From positions 62,001 through 126,000 of the forward strand of contig NZ_CP071596.1 in the NCBI RefSeq assembly GCF_017357105.1: a stretch of 64,000 nt of DNA, read 5' to 3'. Positions within the stretch are counted from its first letter, which is position 1, and every line of letters starts with the position of its first letter. This DNA is from Natronosalvus caseinilyticus (GTDB lineage Archaea; Halobacteriota; Halobacteria; Halobacteriales; Natrialbaceae). This document shows, in pieces, positions 16,606-24,337 of the stretch. A program made the translations under genes and the position numbers. A model generated the notes under the pieces. The model was not told the DNA's origin, did not search any database, and saw nothing but the letters and a program-made list of their open reading frames with translations.

Positions 16606-17472
16606 ATGTGTGGCCGTTACACCCTCTTTCTCGAGCAGGGCGACCTCGAGGACCGGTTCGACGCCAGGTTCCCGGCCGACGAAACGTTCACGCCGCGGTA
16701 CAACGCCGCGCCGGGGCAGCGCCTCCCGGTGATCACGAACGACGAACCCACCACGTTCCAGCACCTCGAGTGGGGGCTACGCCCGGCGTGGGGCGCGGAT
16801 TCAGGCGGCTCGAGCGGGTCGTCGAATCGCTCGAGCGGATCGACCGCGCTAATCAACGCCAGGGCGGAAACCGTCGCCGAGAAGCCGAGTTTTCGCCCGG
16901 CCTACGAGATGCAAAGCGAGCGATCTGCGGACGTTCAGGGCGCGAATGAACCGTCTGAACGGAGTGAATCCGGTGCAGGAGATCGGGACCGGACGCCCGT
17001 CTCGCGAGGTCGGTGTCTGGTCCCGGCCGACGGCTTCTACGAGTGGACCGCAACCGAAAACGGGGGCAAGCAACCCTACCGCGTCGCGCTCGCGGACGAC
17101 CGCCCGTTCGCGATGGCCGGCCTCTGGGAACGCTGGGAGCCCGAGCCGGAGACCACCCAGGCGGGACTCGAGGCTTTCGGCGGTGGCTCGAGCGAAGGGG
17201 AAGGCGAAAGTGCCGCCGAACGCGAACCCGGTCCCGTCGAGACGTTCACCGTGCTCACGACTCGTCCGAACGACCTCGTCGCCGACCTCCACGACCGCAT
17301 GGCGGTGATCCTCGAGCCGGATCGCGAACGCGAGTGGCTGACCGCTGACGACCCTCGAGAGTTGCTCGAGCCCTACCCAGTCGAGGAGATGCGGGCCTAT
17401 CCGGTGTCGACGGCGGTCAACAGTCCGTCAGTAGACGAGCCGTCGCTGGTGGAACCGCTCGAGGGGGTTTGA
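16606..17472 (+). CDS. SRAP/HMCES-type protein (YedK family)
   Basis: SRAP proteins cross-link to abasic sites in single-stranded DNA through the N-terminal cysteine and shield them from breakage. The homologous protein starts MCGRYTLF, placing the catalytic Cys at position 2, so the ATG at 16606 is the start although the frame is open further upstream. Other hallmarks are YNAAPGQRLPVI, LINARAETV (active-site Asn), GRCLVPADGFYEW, and the C-terminal LHDRMAVIL with the conserved His. Two Gly/Ser/Glu-rich insertions (about 65-80 and 185-205) lengthen it to 288 residues compared with about 220 in bacteria. It converges with the iron permease gene. Confidence 0.92.
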   Translation: MCGRYTLFLEQGDLEDRFDARFPADETFTPRYNAAPGQRLPVITNDEPTTFQHLEWGLRPAWGADSGGSSGSSNRSSGSTALINARAETVAEKPSFRPAYEMQSERSADVQGANEPSERSESGAGDRDRTPVSRGRCLVPADGFYEWTATENGGKQPYRVALADDRPFAMAGLWERWEPEPETTQAGLEAFGGGSSEGEGESAAEREPGPVETFTVLTTRPNDLVADLHDRMAVILEPDREREWLTADDPRELLEPYPVEEMRAYPVSTAVNSPSVDEPSLVEPLEGV

Positions 17473-17500
17473 GTTTGGCCGAGGCGAAAACTCGAGCCGT

Positions 17501-19123
17501 CTAGAGCCCCTCGCGACCCCCCTGCGTGAGGAGCACGACCATCGAGAGCCCCGAGACGACGATCAGCATGAGCGCGGGAATGGCGGCGTACTGGAAGTAG
17601 GCGGCCTCCTGGGCCCGCCAGATGACGGTCACGAGGGTGTCGAAGCCGGTCGGGCGCAAGAAGAGGGTCGCGGGCAGTTCCTTCATCGTGGTCAGGAAGA
17701 CGAGCGCGGCCCCCGCGGTGATCCCCGGGGCGATGAGCGGGAGCGTCACCCGGCGGAACGACTTCAGGGGCGTATCACCGAGCGTCCGAGCGGCCTCGAC
17801 GAGGGTCGGATCGACCTGCAGGGTCGTCGATCGAATCGAGCCGACGGCCTGAGGCAGGAACCGGATCACGTAGGCGAAGATCAAGAGCGGGAGCGTCTGG
17901 TACAGTACCGGGGCGTACGGCAGGTCGAGCGCCTCGTAGTCCGTCCCGACGGAGACGAGCGCGAGGCCGAGAACGACGCCGGGGACGGCGAACCCGACAT
18001 ACGTCGCCCGCTCGAGCACCGAAGAAAGCGTGGCGTTGGACCTGGCCGCCAGGTAGGCGACCGGAATCGCGGCCGCGACGGCGACGAGCGCGGCGCCCCC
18101 CGAGACGAGAAGCGAGTTGTACGCGTACTCGAACTCGAAGGCCAGTTCGGGACGGGCGTAGGGGTCGGCGGTCACGAGCCACAGCCCCAGGATCCACAGC
18201 GGAACGAGCAGGGAGACGGCCGTGACGCCGACGGGCAGGAGCGTCGCCGGCCAGCGCCAGCGGCCGAGTTCGACGACAGTTCTCGAACGACCGCCGCCGT
18301 CCCCGTGGACCGTCCGGTTCGAGCGAACCTTCCACTCGAGGGCGAGGACGACGAGGACGATGGCGAGCAACTGGAGCGAGAGGAAGGCCGCGTACTCCCG
18401 GTTCCACTGCTGGAACTCGACGTAGATCTGGCGCGTGAAGACGGGCAGTTGCATGATCGCGGGCGTCCCGAAGTCCGAGACGGCGTACAGCGCGGCGAGC
18501 AGGGCACCCGCGATCACGGCGGGTCGGATCTGTGGGAGCGTCACCCGGCGGAAGGCACCCCAGGTATCGTGGTTGAGCGTCCGGGCGGCGTCCAGCAGTC
18601 GCGTGTCGAACGAGAGCAACGCCGCGCGGGTGGTGAGGTAGACGTAGGGGTACGTGTAGAGCGTGATGACGAGAATCGATCCCCAGAGGCCGTAGATCTC
18701 GGGTAGCCGTTCGATGCCGAGGGGCTCGAGGATCGACTGGAACTCGCCGCGAGGGCCGAAGGCCGAGACGAATGCGAAGGCGCCGATGTAACTGGGGACG
18801 ACCAGCGGCAGGGCGACGGCGACGGCCCAGAAGCGCCGAAGGGGGAGGTCCGTCTGGACGGTGAGCCACGCCAGCGGGACGCCGACGAGCACCGAGCAGA
18901 CGGTGACGCCGACCATCAACAGGAGGCTGTTCCCGACGATTTCGACCGTCTTGGGTCGAACGAGCAGGCTCCAGGCGCGACCCCCGTCGATCCTGGTGGC
19001 TTCGACCAGGAGCCACGAGAGCGGAAACAGCAGGGTCGCCGCGATCGCCGCGACGAGGGCCGTCAACCCCAGCGGGAGCTCCTCGTCGGCAGAAATTCGG
19101 CGGACGATCGACGGGCGTGACAT
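17501..19123 (-). CDS. Iron(III) ABC transporter permease (FbpB/SfuB-like)
   Basis: The 540-residue protein is a double permease: two binding-protein-dependent transport modules, each with about six membrane helices. Each carries an EAA-type loop, seen in LLDAARTLNHDTWGAFRRVTLP and EAARTLGDTPLKSFRRVTLP. This arrangement is typical of Fe(III) permeases with a periplasmic-type binding protein such as the one at 26550-27671. The start is the ATG at 19123. The DtxR-type box at 19204-19217 lies between it and the divergent oxidoreductase small-subunit gene, so both should be iron-repressed. No ATPase gene is adjacent, which is unusual. Confidence 0.9.
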   Translation of the reverse strand: MSRPSIVRRISADEELPLGLTALVAAIAATLLFPLSWLLVEATRIDGGRAWSLLVRPKTVEIVGNSLLLMVGVTVCSVLVGVPLAWLTVQTDLPLRRFWAVAVALPLVVPSYIGAFAFVSAFGPRGEFQSILEPLGIERLPEIYGLWGSILVITLYTYPYVYLTTRAALLSFDTRLLDAARTLNHDTWGAFRRVTLPQIRPAVIAGALLAALYAVSDFGTPAIMQLPVFTRQIYVEFQQWNREYAAFLSLQLLAIVLVVLALEWKVRSNRTVHGDGGGRSRTVVELGRWRWPATLLPVGVTAVSLLVPLWILGLWLVTADPYARPELAFEFEYAYNSLLVSGGAALVAVAAAIPVAYLAARSNATLSSVLERATYVGFAVPGVVLGLALVSVGTDYEALDLPYAPVLYQTLPLLIFAYVIRFLPQAVGSIRSTTLQVDPTLVEAARTLGDTPLKSFRRVTLPLIAPGITAGAALVFLTTMKELPATLFLRPTGFDTLVTVIWRAQEAAYFQYAAIPALMLIVVSGLSMVVLLTQGGREGL

Positions 19124-19203
19124 CTGCAGGTACGCGACTCTCGAGTCCCGGCGTATTTGCCGGTGTCGTTTGCTGGCCACTCCGGTTTCAACGGGTATAA
19201 GTT

Positions 19204-19217
19204 TTAGGTGTGCCTAA
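19204..19217. promoter_or_regulatory. DtxR-type iron box 1 (divergent)
   Basis: TTAGGTGTGCCTAA is an inverted repeat of TTAGG with a 4-bp spacer, matching the half of the corynebacterial DtxR operator TTAGGTTAG-CTAACCTAA. TATA-like GTATAA lies just left of it (about 19195). The box sits at the expected start site of the rightward gene and upstream of the leftward permease. Confidence 0.8.
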
Positions 19218-19226
19218 CTCGCGGTG

Positions 19227-19766
19227 ATGGACCTGACGCGACGGGACGCCGTGGCCGCCCTCGCGGCGCTAGGCGTCGGTGGGGGAGCCGCCGCGACCTT
19301 CCGGTACGGCCGCTCGAGGGAAGGGGCGACGGACGCGAACGCTGTCGACGAGGAGCGCATCCGAGCGACGCTGGTCGCTGCCGCCGACGTTCTCTACCCC
19401 TCAGCAATCGACGGCGTCGAACCGTTCGTCGAGACCTTCCTGGAGGGACGACTGGCCGACCCCGACCACGCGGTAGCGATGGACGAGACCGTCGCGAAAC
19501 TCGAGGAGTTGTCCGAGTCGTGGCACGACGCTCGATTCGTCGCGCTGTCGGTCGCGGACCGTGACCGATTCCTCCGCGAACTCGGGGCGGACGCCGCCTC
19601 AGAAGCGCCGGAGGGCACGACCGCCGAGCGAGTTCGGTACTACGTCGTCAACGAGCTTCTGCTCGCGCTGTACGCGTCGCCGACCGGCGGCGAACTGGTC
19701 GGCCTCGAGAATCCTCAGGGGCACGCGGGCGGAATCGACACCTATCAGCGGGGGCCAGACTCGTGA
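19227..19766 (+). CDS. Gluconate 2-dehydrogenase subunit 3-like protein (Tat)
   Basis: The 179-residue protein matches the Gluconate_2-dh3 family, the small subunit that pairs with a GMC flavoprotein. A twin-arginine signal (TRRDAVAALAALGVGG) covers residues 4-20. The mature part has VDEERIRATLVAAADVLYP and a C-terminal NELLLALYASPTGGELVGLENPQGHAGGIDTY block typical of the family. It overlaps the following GMC gene by 4 bp. The signal on this subunit probably exports both proteins, since the large subunit has none. It lies under DtxR-type box 1. Confidence 0.88.
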   Translation: MDLTRRDAVAALAALGVGGGAAATFRYGRSREGATDANAVDEERIRATLVAAADVLYPSAIDGVEPFVETFLEGRLADPDHAVAMDETVAKLEELSESWHDARFVALSVADRDRFLRELGADAASEAPEGTTAERVRYYVVNELLLALYASPTGGELVGLENPQGHAGGIDTYQRGPDS

Positions 19767-21394
19767 GCTGGAGTCGGCCACCCGCAGAGGCGACGAACGA
19801 GTCGGTCGGATCCGGCGACCGGACCCCGGTGACGGAAGCAGACGTGTGCGTGATCGGCGCTGGTCCCGCCGGCAGTATCGTCGCGACGCGACTCGCGGAA
19901 GCGGGTCACGAGGTTGTGATCCTCGAGGCCGGGCCTCGATTCGATCCGGCCGATCGACTGGCCAGACAGGAGCGCGCGATCCGACCCGCCTACGACCGGC
20001 CGGACGTCTGGGAGGGCGACCCCGAACGCGACGCTCACGCCGCCTCGGGGGAGTGGTTCTATCCCCTGAATCACGCCCGCGTCAAGGGTGTCGGCGGCTC
20101 GACGCTCCACTGGCAGGGGATGGTCATGCGCCTCCACGAGGACGACTTCGAGTCGGCGAGCGTCCGCGGGGCTGGCGTCGACTGGCCGATCGACTACGCC
20201 GACCTCCGGCCGTACTACGCCGACGCCGAGCGAGAACTGGGCGTCTCGGGCGCCGACAATCCCTTCGGGCCGCCCCGGGAGGAACCCCACCCGATGCCGG
20301 CGTTTCCACCCTCCTACAGCGATAGCCTGTTCGCCCCCGCCTGCGACGCCCTTGAGATCGCGATGCACCCGGTCCCGAACGCTCGGAATTCGGAGGCCTA
20401 CGACGGCCGCGGCGGCTGCGTCGGCTACGGCACCTGCCAGCCCGTCTGCCCCTCCGGCGCGAAGTACGACGCCACGGTTCACGTCGAGCGCGCGGAAGCC
20501 GCGGGGGCGACGGTGCTCGACCGAGTTCCGGTCACACGACTCGAGCACGGCCCGAACGTGGTCGAGGCAGCGGTCTACGCGACGCCGGACGGCGACACCA
20601 ATCGCCAGGAAGCCGATGCCTTCGTCGTCGCCTGCGGGGGCGTCGAGACGCCACGTTTGCTACTGGTTTCGGAATCCGACCACTATCCCGACGGCCTCGC
20701 CAACTCGAGTGGCCTCGTCGGGCGATACTTCATGGACCACCTCTTCGCCGGGATGGGTGGCGTCCTCGAGGAGCCGACCCGACAGAATCACGTCGGCTTC
20801 CTCACCAGCGAGTGCCACCAGTTCTACGACGAGGCCGACGAGGAGGTCGCCCCGTTCAAACTCGAATTCTTCAACTACGCCGGTCCCTCACCGGTGGAAC
20901 TGGCGCTCACCGGCGACGACTGGGGCGACGCCCTCCTCGAGCGCCTTCGGGCGGAGTACGGCGCCCACATTGGCCTCGGCGCACTCGTCGAGCAACTCCC
21001 CCGTGAGGACAGTTACGTCGGTCTCGACCCCGAACGCACGGACGACAACGGCGTTCCGATCCCGGATGTCCACTGGAACGTCGGCGAGCGGGCGCTGCGA
21101 ACCATCGAGCGGGTCAACGAGATCCAGCGATCGATCCTCGAGGAACTGGGCGCCGAGATCACCTGGCAGGTCGGGCCGGAGAACACCGGACCCGCCTACC
21201 ACCACATGGGGACGACCCGGATGGGTGACGATCCGTCCGCGAGCGTCGTCGATTCCGACCTCCAGACGCACGACCTCGAGAACTGCTGGCTCGTCTCGAG
21301 TTCGGTCTTCCCCACCGGCGGCGCGATGAATCCGACGTTGACCATCGCCGCGCTGGCCCTGCGTGCGGCCGAAGCGATCGAGGACGCCCTCTAG
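19763..21394 (+). CDS. GMC-family flavoprotein dehydrogenase, large subunit
   Basis: This FAD-dependent GMC oxidoreductase of 543 residues should oxidise a sugar or polyol hydroxyl. The FAD fold is seen at GAGPAG (32-37) and EAGPRFD, and the GMC C-terminal domain at HHMGTTRMGDDP and GGAMNPTLTIAALALRAAEA, with the active-site His region. A cysteine motif C-x5-C-x3-C (GGCVGYGTCQPVCPSGAKY) resembles the Fe-S-binding segment of bacterial FAD glucose/gluconate dehydrogenases. The start is a GTG overlapping the previous stop by 4 bp. It has no signal peptide and presumably rides out with the Tat-tagged small subunit. Confidence 0.9.
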   Translation: MSWSRPPAEATNESVGSGDRTPVTEADVCVIGAGPAGSIVATRLAEAGHEVVILEAGPRFDPADRLARQERAIRPAYDRPDVWEGDPERDAHAASGEWFYPLNHARVKGVGGSTLHWQGMVMRLHEDDFESASVRGAGVDWPIDYADLRPYYADAERELGVSGADNPFGPPREEPHPMPAFPPSYSDSLFAPACDALEIAMHPVPNARNSEAYDGRGGCVGYGTCQPVCPSGAKYDATVHVERAEAAGATVLDRVPVTRLEHGPNVVEAAVYATPDGDTNRQEADAFVVACGGVETPRLLLVSESDHYPDGLANSSGLVGRYFMDHLFAGMGGVLEEPTRQNHVGFLTSECHQFYDEADEEVAPFKLEFFNYAGPSPVELALTGDDWGDALLERLRAEYGAHIGLGALVEQLPREDSYVGLDPERTDDNGVPIPDVHWNVGERALRTIERVNEIQRSILEELGAEITWQVGPENTGPAYHHMGTTRMGDDPSASVVDSDLQTHDLENCWLVSSSVFPTGGAMNPTLTIAALALRAAEAIEDAL

Positions 21395-21410
21395 TACTCG
21401 GGCAGCGATG

Positions 21411-21428
21411 TTTTAGGTAAACCTAAAA
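21411..21428. promoter_or_regulatory. DtxR-type iron box 2
   Basis: TTTTAGGTAAACCTAAAA is an 18-bp inverted repeat with 8-bp perfect arms. It lies 30 bp before the ATG of the GT2 gene at 21459, overlapping the expected promoter, and just after the GMC stop codon. Confidence 0.82.
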
Positions 21429-21458
21429 CTTAAGTACTGGTCGGAGAAAGTACCGGTA

Positions 21459-22316
21459 ATGAGCGTAGAGACGCCTGCAGACGGCGACGAACTCGAGGCC
21501 AGCGCCGAGACCTCGAATCGACACGTGGAATCGGTCAATCCTGGCGCCGTTACGGGCTCCAGCAACGAAACGCCGCGTGAGTCCACCGACGGGAGCGACA
21601 CTGACGAGTACACCTTCGACGACGTCGCTGTCGTGATGGGGACGTACAACGAGGAGCAAGCGATCGGGACCGTTCTCGCTGACATCGAGCGCGTGACCGA
21701 CGGCCGCGCCGAGGTCGTCTGCGTCGACGGGTCCTCGGACCGCACGCCAGACATCGCACGCGAACACGGCGCGACGGTGATCGAGCAGGAGCCACAGGGC
21801 TACGGCGTCGCCGTCCACGAAGCCATCACGGCGCCCGAGCGCCCGGTGATCGTCACCACCGACTGCGACGACACCTACCCGATGGAGCAGTTACCGGCGT
21901 TCCTCGAGTTGATCAACCGCGGCCACGACGTCGTCAGCGGCGACCGCCTCTACCACGGCGCCGAGGCGATGCCGGCGCTCAACCGCCTCGGCAACCACGC
22001 CTTCGCAGCCCTCGCCAGCGTCCTGATGGGCACGCGCGTCCACGACACCACCACGGGCATGCGGGCCTACCGCCGCGAGGTCATCGAGGACATCGAGTGG
22101 TCCGAGAACACCGGCCTCTCGGCCGAACTCCTGATCCGTCCCCTGATGCGGGGCTACGACGTGGTCGAACACCCCATCGCCTACGCCGAGCGCGCGGGTG
22201 AGACTAAACTGGATCCCATCCAGGGCGGCTACGAGATCGCGCGATCGATCGGCAAGGTCGCGCTCGAGGAACGACTGCGGGAGTTGCCACACGAGCCGCG
22301 GCAGCACGATCGGTAG
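21459..22316 (+). CDS. Glycosyltransferase family 2, dolichol-phosphate sugar transferase-like
   Basis: The 285-residue protein has an acidic, disordered N-terminus (1-50) and a GT2-A domain: GTYNEEQAIG from 61, VCVDGSSDRTPDIA, then DCDD at 135-138 as the DxD metal site, and TTTGMRAYRREVIE with GLSAELLIRPLMRGYDV. This matches dolichyl-phosphate hexose transferases such as AglJ-like enzymes, which load a sugar onto a lipid carrier for N-glycosylation. There are no C-terminal membrane helices. The iron box directly upstream suggests iron-dependent control. Confidence 0.88.
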   Translation: MSVETPADGDELEASAETSNRHVESVNPGAVTGSSNETPRESTDGSDTDEYTFDDVAVVMGTYNEEQAIGTVLADIERVTDGRAEVVCVDGSSDRTPDIAREHGATVIEQEPQGYGVAVHEAITAPERPVIVTTDCDDTYPMEQLPAFLELINRGHDVVSGDRLYHGAEAMPALNRLGNHAFAALASVLMGTRVHDTTTGMRAYRREVIEDIEWSENTGLSAELLIRPLMRGYDVVEHPIAYAERAGETKLDPIQGGYEIARSIGKVALEERLRELPHEPRQHDR

Positions 22317-23252
22317 GTAGCATCGACTACGTCGGAGTACCACACTGTGACACTATTCGTCGTCGCTCTTCAGAAACAGCGTGCTGGTGAGCGCTGCCAC
22401 TGGAACGGTGGTGGGCGAAGATATTGATACGGGATCACCCGACTACGTCTACGCTCCCACCCGGTGTGGTTCATTCGGAGAGGAGTGTCGCGAGGAGCCT
22501 CCAACAATCAACTGCGAGCGGATTTCGATACTCCGGCCCACCGAGAGTCGGCCTCATTCTATCATTTTCAACCAGCGAAACAGTGCAGAGTACCGTATCG
22601 CCACCGTTGACCGCATACGAGTATCCCAGCGAAATACGATTCAGCACGGTACCGACCGTTGAACGCCGAGGAGAGCGGAGACTCGTCCGCTGGATCTTCG
22701 TTCGATTCGAACCGTCTGCTGACGTATGTTTATTCGACTCGAATTCAGGATATAGATAATTTCGTTTCTCTCAACAATTGTCTCCGTGCAATTCTTGCCT
22801 ACTGAAAGATTTCGCCTAATCGATGAGGCCAGTAGAGGCGACGCTCAGTAGGAAATAGCCACCAAATTCGCAGTCATTTATAAGTGTGTCCGCAGTCTTG
22901 CGTTTAGATTATTGATAAATAAAGGGACATACTTCAGGGTAACGTATGGAATGGAGTTCCTTCTACAACCGACAATCCCGTACGCCATGACGAGACACCC
23001 ATGGATCGATTATCGAGATCAGTTGGGACACCTCGAGGACCGACACCGACAACACACGACGACGATTCGACGCCTTTCTACCAGCGTACACCGCCGTACA
23101 GGAACACGGATCCCGCGTTCAAACGTCCGTAGCCAACAAGCATGCAGGGGTCTGAACCGGGACGACCGAAACCAATTGGTCGCACACCAGGAAAACACTG
23201 GGGAGCTGGTCGGCAACGATCACTGGGCGGGCAACGGGGATGGGCGCGCCGC
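22317..23252. other. Long non-coding, AT-richer gap
   Basis: About 930 bp lack a convincing gene. The part from 22700 to 22990 has the lowest GC of this stretch, with TATA-like elements (TTTATAA near 22874). Short frames across the region have no acidic bias and no recognisable motifs. It may carry a long leader for the gene at 23253 or be decayed sequence. Confidence 0.55.
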
Positions 23253-24263
23253 ATGAGGGAACTCAGCATCCGCTCCTGGATCGACCGAGCGAAGCGAAAC
23301 TGGCAGTCGGACAAGAAGCGAGCGGTCATGGAGGCGGCCTACTGTCTATATCTTGGGCCGTGGTTCACAGCGACGTCTCGACGTCCCATCGGGACGAACG
23401 TGTACGACCTCGGGTGGGACGCACTCATTATTCTGGATGCGTGCAGAGTAGATGCGCTTCGGTACCTCGCTCCCGAATACGACTTTCTGGACGCGAGGAG
23501 CATCGACTCGATAGTGTCCGTGGGAAGTGGTTCTCGGGAGTGGCTGGTCAAAACGTTCAATGAGGACCATCTCGAGGACGTCCAGGAAACCGCGCTCGTG
23601 TCGGCCAACGGCTTCGACCGGGATATCTTCATGAACGACCGATACCTCCCCGGGATCGCCGTCCCGTTCTGCTGGCCGGGTGCAGACCCGGTCACGGAAC
23701 ACGACTTTCTCAGATACGACCCGGTGTGGCGCGACTGTCGAGACGAACGGCTGGATACGGTTCCCCCGGAAGCGACGACGAACCGAGCCATCTTGGCCGG
23801 ACGAGAAGCCGACGCCGACCGACTCGTCGTCCACTACGCGCAGCCACACACGCCCTACATTGCCGATGCAGCAACCGACGGTGGGAGAGAGCTGACAGAC
23901 ATCGAGCGGAGTGCGTGGGGAGCGCTCAAGCAAGGTTCAGTACCGAACGAAGTGGTGTGGCGAATGTATCTCAACAACCTTCGCCACGCGCTCGATTCGG
24001 TTGGCGTGCTCCTCGAGAACCTCGACGCAGAAAAGGTCGTCCTCTCGGCCGACCACGGCGAGGCATTCGGCGAGTGGGGAATCCAGGGACACCCAACCGG
24101 CCTTCCGCACCCACACGTGAAACGAGTGCCGTGGGCGACGACGACTGCGACCGACTACGAATCGGTCGCGACTGACGATATTGCGAGTCCAGCGGCGAAT
24201 TCCACGGAAGACGACGGAACTGTCGAGGAACATCTGGAGGCGCTCGGCTACGGGAAGTTTTAA
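23253..24263 (+). CDS. Alkaline-phosphatase-superfamily (sulfatase-like) enzyme
   Basis: The 336-residue protein matches a haloarchaeal group of sulfatase/phosphatase-fold enzymes. The LDACRVDALR block at 61-70 takes the nucleophile position, HYAQPHTPY lies mid-protein, and VVLSADHGEAFGE carries the C-terminal metal-binding Asp-His. There is no signal peptide and no clear membrane helix, though residues 28-40 are hydrophobic. It sits between glycosyltransferase genes, so it may modify or cleave a phosphate- or sulfate-bearing glycan or lipid. I chose the ATG at 23253; the frame is open to 23142. Confidence 0.78.
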   Translation: MRELSIRSWIDRAKRNWQSDKKRAVMEAAYCLYLGPWFTATSRRPIGTNVYDLGWDALIILDACRVDALRYLAPEYDFLDARSIDSIVSVGSGSREWLVKTFNEDHLEDVQETALVSANGFDRDIFMNDRYLPGIAVPFCWPGADPVTEHDFLRYDPVWRDCRDERLDTVPPEATTNRAILAGREADADRLVVHYAQPHTPYIADAATDGGRELTDIERSAWGALKQGSVPNEVVWRMYLNNLRHALDSVGVLLENLDAEKVVLSADHGEAFGEWGIQGHPTGLPHPHVKRVPWATTTATDYESVATDDIASPAANSTEDDGTVEEHLEALGYGKF

Positions 24264-24337
24264 CGCATCACTGTTGTCCGATACTGTTCCAGTGACAGCG
24301 CCCTCACAAGCCCGCTGCTTCTGAAGAACGTTCGTCG

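Noticed and set aside
22912-23256. ORF of 114 codons before the sulfatase-like gene
   Set aside because: No ATG near a promoter fits, composition is basic and unlike haloarchaeal proteins, and no motif is recognised.
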